Assembly (NCBI GenBank): GCA_003731675.1
Contig: RCNQ01000220.1
Span: 1 to 18,120, forward strand
DNA length: 18,120 nucleotides
Direction of reading: 5' to 3'
From: Bacteroidetes/Chlorobi group bacterium ChocPot_Mid
GTDB lineage: Bacteria > Bacteroidota > Ignavibacteria > Kapaibacteriales > UBA2268
The notes under the pieces were generated by a model. That model searched no databases, was not told where the DNA came from, and saw nothing but the letters and a program-made list of their open reading frames with translations. The translations under genes were made by a program, and so were the position numbers. How positions within the stretch are numbered: position 1 is the stretch's first letter; each line of letters begins with the position of its first letter. Shown here one piece after another: positions 13,759-18,120 of the stretch.

Positions 13759-16700
13759 ATGATTATGAGAAAGATAAAAAGAAATATTTTGAAAAAACAA
13801 ATTGGATTGAGGTTCTCAGTTCTTTTACTGCTTGGCTTTTTTATGCTGGCATCAATAGAAAGTAATGCGGCGATTAAAGAAAAAAGCGGGAAAAAAGAGG
13901 AAGTACAGAGAAAAGCGACACAGAATTTTGACTTGCAGAGGAATAGTGTAAGTAATTTCCAGTTTCCTGTTACTAACTACGGAATATTGTTCCTCGATGT
14001 TGCTCAAAACCGTGGTGGAGGTTATTGGCCTCGTGGCTCTCTAAACCAATATTTATTTGGTGGTGGTGTTTGGTTTGCTGCACAAAAGTGGGTTTGGACG
14101 GATACAGGAACAGTTGATAATCCTAAGAAGTACCGCAAACTCTCCAAACTGTGTGAGCTGACTTATAACCCGAACTCTGGTGCAAGCTGGATGGTACCCG
14201 GCAGAATAGAAGATGGTGACGAAATTGACAATACAGATATTTACAAATATCGTTCCTATTTTTCTACAGATTTCAGGACAAGTGATGGAGTTGCAATCAA
14301 TACTGACGAAGGACCAAACTGGCCCATATGGGATGCAAGTCCTAATGATAATGATATATTAAAATTTGACAGGTATTTTGGGTATTATATAAATAATCCT
14401 GATGAAAGAAATCTGACGAATTATAAGAAAGGACCAGCATTTATCTCAGGTGAAGATATATTTTGTACATATAAAGATACTGATTTAAATTTTTATGAAG
14501 GTGGTGTCGAGTACAGAAGAAACCTTGGTTATCCTATGCGATTACAGTTTGAACAATACATTTATTCATGGGGCTTTGGAGATTACAAGGATTTTATTTT
14601 CATACGATATGAAATAATTAATAAATCATCTGACACTTTATTAAATGCATGGCTGGCACCTGTTATGGATGTTGATATAGCACGTTCACCAAACGTTACA
14701 GCAGGAGCAGGGAATGACTTTGCAAAGTATTACAGTGAAGATGAAACTTTGAACTTAGCTGTTCAATGGACAAGAGATGACAGGGGTGAAAAAGGTAATG
14801 GTTTTGGTTATCTTGGTTTTGACTTCCTTGAAAGTCCAGCTGTTTTGCAATGCGACAGAACGATTGATACAGTAATTAACGGACAGACGGTAAATATGTG
14901 TCAGATGTGTATCGAAAAAGACACAATAAATGATGAAGAAGTTTGCGTTAAGTATTTGACTTTTGAAGCGGGATTGGTTAATTATCCGAGAAAAGACAGA
15001 AGGTGGTATTCTAATGATTATCAGTTAGGATTAAAGACATTCAGAAGATGGCCTATTAATGATGATATAGCAGATGATGAGAATAGATATAATTATCTGT
15101 CTGGGCAGATTATCGAACAAGGTGAAGGTGAAGCTGGTGATTACAGATTCCTAATGGCAACCGGACCTTTTAATATGTTACCGGGCGATACTGTAAGAAC
15201 AGTAGTTGGTATGATATTAGCAAATGCAATAAAAGCAGATGCAGATGGTTCTAAGGAAGACTTAGTCGAATTAGTCAGAAAAGATAAATTCGCACAACAG
15301 GTTTATGATAATAATTTCCAGGCGCCTATTCCTCCTGATAAGTCTATTATTTACAGATGGGACCCATTGAATCATGGTGTAACAATTATGTGGGACAGCA
15401 CTTCTGAAATAACCTCTGATAAGTATGAGAGAGGTCTGGACTTTATGGGATTTCGTTTATACAGGGCAAGAAGAACTGATTTGGATACTTTTGATGTTGA
15501 TGAAGTCAGTCCTTCGATTAAATATACTTCAGGAAAAGGACCTATGGGTTGGAAGCAAATAGCTCAATGGGAAATGCCGACACCATTTAAGAAATCTTAC
15601 AGAAGAGCAGGTACAAATCCAGAGGACTTATCAATGCCTCAGATTGACTCATTAGAAATTGTAGGTCCTGTATATGAGAGAAATTTATCGGGACAGCTTG
15701 AACTTGACACATTTGCAGTCAAAGTGATGAGAATTGCCAAAGGATTTGTTCCTTTCGGACCAAGCACTTTTGTATGGAAAAATATGAAGACAATTACGAA
15801 TCAGATTTATCCTTGGAGGAGATGGGATAAGGACACAACAATGAATGTATTCATTCATAGTATTGATACTGCATTGTTGCAAAAGCCATGGGCTGATTAC
15901 TTCCTGAGCAAAACCAAGGAAAGTGATTTCCCTTTATGGTATGACCCTTACAATCCAGATGACCCTAAGAACAGGCATTTTCTACTGGATAGTGTCGCTA
16001 TAGGAACAATAAGACTAAACAGAGCTTTGTTGGATTTCAATCCATTATACTGGCGAAGAGTAACAGTCAATGTTAAAGCAAGTGATACAGCCAATTTCCC
16101 TAATGGGATGGATACTTTAACAAAAATAAAATATTTGAAAAATACATACCGTATAATTCAAATTGACGGAGTAAATCAACTTGTTATGGACCAGCTTCAT
16201 CCTGTAGATATTACAAAAGCAATGAGTGATACTGTTCTTGTAAGAAGAGCATTGGATTCAATTTATTCGTTCATACAAAGGGGATTGGTTAAGGTTGAAT
16301 TCCCCAATTTTGAAGACAGGGCTGATGTTAGGTTCGGAATAATTGCACCTTTTATGAAAGAAATAACAATGGGCAACAGATTTACTGATATAGGAGATGA
16401 CAACAGAAGCGGTGAAATTGGTTTCAACCTGAATCCTGCTAAAACAGAGAAGTTGATTAATAATGTACCTTATTATTATAAACTTTTAGCTTATGATGAA
16501 GGTGATTATACACAGCCAACACCAAGAAAATTAAATGCCGCTTTCGAAGGTTTACCAAATGTCAAAAAGACATATCCGAGAGCCGCCGCTGTTATGCAAC
16601 CACCTTCATATCAAGTAAAATATATTGATAACGACAGGATAGGTGGATTGTATAACTTTAAACTATACGGAATTGACCCTGACAGGGTGAGACAGCTTTT

Positions 16701-18120
16701 CAGCGGTCATACTCTTGAAATGGAATTTAATCCTACCTGGGTTTTATCCAATATAACAATATCAAAGAGAGTTGGAAATTCACCTGTACAGAAAACATAT
16801 CCATACAGCATGTACCGTTCATTAATTACTATCAAGGATAAGAGCGATAATGACAGATTGTTGTTCCAGGGTGAAACATTTCTTGAGCAAACGAGTGGAC
16901 AAGCGTATATTCGAGGTGGATTTACAGAAAATGCAATTTCATGGGTTGTTGATTACGAAGGAATAACTGATACAGTCAGAAATATAAAAATCAATACAGC
17001 CGAACTTGGTAATGATACAGTTATAACAAGAAGTTCTTTTATAACAACAGGAGATTTCAAGACACCTGGTTATTATTATACCTATGGTTTCTTACAACCT
17101 GCATATGGAACTCTTGGCTTTAGCTTCAATTACACAGCTCAGCAAAGAGGAGGTGTTTACAGACCTGATTCATCAGCGATTTATCCTCCTGTTGGTGGGA
17201 GACCAAGTCCGATTGTTAAAGGTGATATGAGAATTCCAATTAACTTTTTAAGTGATATAAGCGGGGATATAATATCTACCTATGACTCGAGCATTGTTTA
17301 TAGAACACAAGCAACAGGACTTGATGTTTATGGGAACAGACTGATAACAAGGGATACAATGAATCAGTTAACATGGATGGTTAGACCGGAATATGGCGTA
17401 ACTACATACGGAAGTTATAATAACGGACCTGCTGAATACCTCATTGAGTTTAAAGCAGGCGGACAGGAAACATTGAATCTTAAATCGGAAAAGACAGCTC
17501 AAGCAAAAGATTTTGTTTGTAATTATCTTTTAATGGATGTCAAGAATGTTGTTAGTTTTAAGAGACCTGATTTGAATGGGGATTCGGTATTAGTTACATA
17601 TCCATTACCAGTTGAACATATGAGTATTGATACAGGTTATGGAAATATGTTCCCGCATTTACAAATGTTAGGAAGAAATAACAATGACTTTATTGGGAAA
17701 TACAATTTATCAAGTTATGGTTGGATAAATGGGAGTCAGGTGGCTACATTTGATGCAAATAAGAAATATGCTTTTCCTGGGAATTTAGCACCTGAAAGAT
17801 ATAAAGCAGGCAACAGAATTGCAATAGGACAGCAAGGCAGGTTCTATCTTAATGCGGTTTCAACTGACGGACAAGATACCATATACTTTGTTAATGCGTT
17901 TTTGGCATCAGGTGTAACATTTGCTTTTGATATGGCAAAAAATGGGAGGTTGAACGGACCTATTCCACAATGGAGAGTTACCGACGAAGCGAAAGCTTTG
18001 GATATGGTAATGCCAAAGCCAGGTGACCAGGTACTTTTGAAAACAAATGGCGGTGCTTTGGGATTCCCAATGCCGGGAGCTAAAGTAATATTCTTTATTG
18101 ATTCAAATCAGGTCAAAGAA
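13759..18120 (+). CDS. giant exported surface protein, N-terminal part (runs off the window)
   Basis: The frame beginning at the ATG 13759 stays open to the last base: 1454 codons without a stop, so the gene is 3'-truncated by the window. An ATG at 13765 is an alternative start; neither has a strong ribosome binding site. A signal peptide with a long basic n-region covers about 1-38 (RFSVLLLLGFFMLASI then SNAA). Residues ~60-520 resemble large surface proteins of Ignavibacteria and relatives, with GPFNMLPGDTV (469-479) and FAQQVYDNNFQAPIPP (511-526). A fibronectin-III-like unit follows (GVTIMWDS 540-547, DFMGFRLYRARR 561-572). The remainder is beta-rich and unrecognised. Cysteines at 132, 236, 365, 381, 384 and 396 could form disulfides outside the cytoplasm. 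A T9SS sorting domain would be expected at the unseen C-terminus. The 33-base gap to the receptor gene suggests co-transcription. Confidence 0.85.
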   Translation, partial: MIMRKIKRNILKKQIGLRFSVLLLLGFFMLASIESNAAIKEKSGKKEEVQRKATQNFDLQRNSVSNFQFPVTNYGILFLDVAQNRGGGYWPRGSLNQYLFGGGVWFAAQKWVWTDTGTVDNPKKYRKLSKLCELTYNPNSGASWMVPGRIEDGDEIDNTDIYKYRSYFSTDFRTSDGVAINTDEGPNWPIWDASPNDNDILKFDRYFGYYINNPDERNLTNYKKGPAFISGEDIFCTYKDTDLNFYEGGVEYRRNLGYPMRLQFEQYIYSWGFGDYKDFIFIRYEIINKSSDTLLNAWLAPVMDVDIARSPNVTAGAGNDFAKYYSEDETLNLAVQWTRDDRGEKGNGFGYLGFDFLESPAVLQCDRTIDTVINGQTVNMCQMCIEKDTINDEEVCVKYLTFEAGLVNYPRKDRRWYSNDYQLGLKTFRRWPINDDIADDENRYNYLSGQIIEQGEGEAGDYRFLMATGPFNMLPGDTVRTVVGMILANAIKADADGSKEDLVELVRKDKFAQQVYDNNFQAPIPPDKSIIYRWDPLNHGVTIMWDSTSEITSDKYERGLDFMGFRLYRARRTDLDTFDVDEVSPSIKYTSGKGPMGWKQIAQWEMPTPFKKSYRRAGTNPEDLSMPQIDSLEIVGPVYERNLSGQLELDTFAVKVMRIAKGFVPFGPSTFVWKNMKTITNQIYPWRRWDKDTTMNVFIHSIDTALLQKPWADYFLSKTKESDFPLWYDPYNPDDPKNRHFLLDSVAIGTIRLNRALLDFNPLYWRRVTVNVKASDTANFPNGMDTLTKIKYLKNTYRIIQIDGVNQLVMDQLHPVDITKAMSDTVLVRRALDSIYSFIQRGLVKVEFPNFEDRADVRFGIIAPFMKEITMGNRFTDIGDDNRSGEIGFNLNPAKTEKLINNVPYYYKLLAYDEGDYTQPTPRKLNAAFEGLPNVKKTYPRAAAVMQPPSYQVKYIDNDRIGGLYNFKLYGIDPDRVRQLFSGHTLEMEFNPTWVLSNITISKRVGNSPVQKTYPYSMYRSLITIKDKSDNDRLLFQGETFLEQTSGQAYIRGGFTENAISWVVDYEGITDTVRNIKINTAELGNDTVITRSSFITTGDFKTPGYYYTYGFLQPAYGTLGFSFNYTAQQRGGVYRPDSSAIYPPVGGRPSPIVKGDMRIPINFLSDISGDIISTYDSSIVYRTQATGLDVYGNRLITRDTMNQLTWMVRPEYGVTTYGSYNNGPAEYLIEFKAGGQETLNLKSEKTAQAKDFVCNYLLMDVKNVVSFKRPDLNGDSVLVTYPLPVEHMSIDTGYGNMFPHLQMLGRNNNDFIGKYNLSSYGWINGSQVATFDANKKYAFPGNLAPERYKAGNRIAIGQQGRFYLNAVSTDGQDTIYFVNAFLASGVTFAFDMAKNGRLNGPIPQWRVTDEAKALDMVMPKPGDQVLLKTNGGALGFPMPGAKVIFFIDSNQVKE

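Noticed and set aside
15685..15882. 65-codon minus-strand open frame
   Set aside because: Antisense to the giant exported protein; no start signal or domain.
10531..18120. SusC/SusD-type glycan uptake pair
   Set aside because: The protein after the receptor is far too long and lacks the TPR-like helical SusD pattern; it is beta-rich and carries no lipobox cysteine after its signal peptide.
1..18120. CRISPR array, insertion sequence or prophage
   Set aside because: No regularly spaced repeats, transposase motifs, terminal inverted repeats or phage genes were seen on either strand.

Overview
The window is about one-third G+C and reads as a chromosomal segment of a bacterium from the Bacteroidota/Ignavibacteriota/Kapabacteria side of the FCB group. 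Four things point there: a secreted protein with a type IX secretion (T9SS) C-terminal sorting domain; a TonB-dependent receptor with an N-terminal carboxypeptidase-regulatory-like domain; a long surface protein of the kind common in Ignavibacteria; and a TTG-N20-TAnnTTTG promoter, the Bacteroidetes housekeeping type, in front of the tRNA gene. The assignment is inference from gene content, not from a marker gene.

Layout. 1-675: 3' end of a GAF plus degenerate GGDEF protein. 733-808: tRNA-Pro(GGG). 828-1826 (minus): acrylyl-CoA reductase-like MDR enzyme, divergent from a 3-hydroxyacyl-CoA dehydrogenase at 1967-2845. 2925-3626: TPR protein, convergent with a DUF454/YbaN membrane protein at 3673-4074 (minus) across a shared bidirectional terminator. 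4236-6063: ECF sigma factor, one-pass anti-sigma candidate and Spy/CpxP-like periplasmic protein, closed by a terminator. 6064-6452: non-coding. 6453-8388: a second ECF sigma factor overlapping a protein that joins an anti-sigma-like cytoplasmic part, one membrane helix, a long linker and an outer-membrane-barrel-like C-terminus. 8536-10491: T9SS-sorted protein with sialidase-type Asp-boxes. 10531-13725: TonB-dependent receptor. 13759 to the window end: a very large exported protein of at least 1454 residues that continues beyond the window.

How the parts may work together. The left third is ordinary housekeeping and lipid/propionate-type metabolism. The centre is the most interesting part: two consecutive, independently closed ECF sigma/anti-sigma cassettes with different sensor designs. 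One has a small periplasmic Spy-like protein, as in CnrYXH-type systems. The other has a barrel-like domain fused directly to the membrane anti-sigma. The right half is surface biology: one T9SS cargo, one outer-membrane receptor and one giant surface protein, the last two probably in one transcription unit. That the second ECF cassette controls the neighbouring surface genes is plausible from position only; no shared promoter motif was found to prove it.
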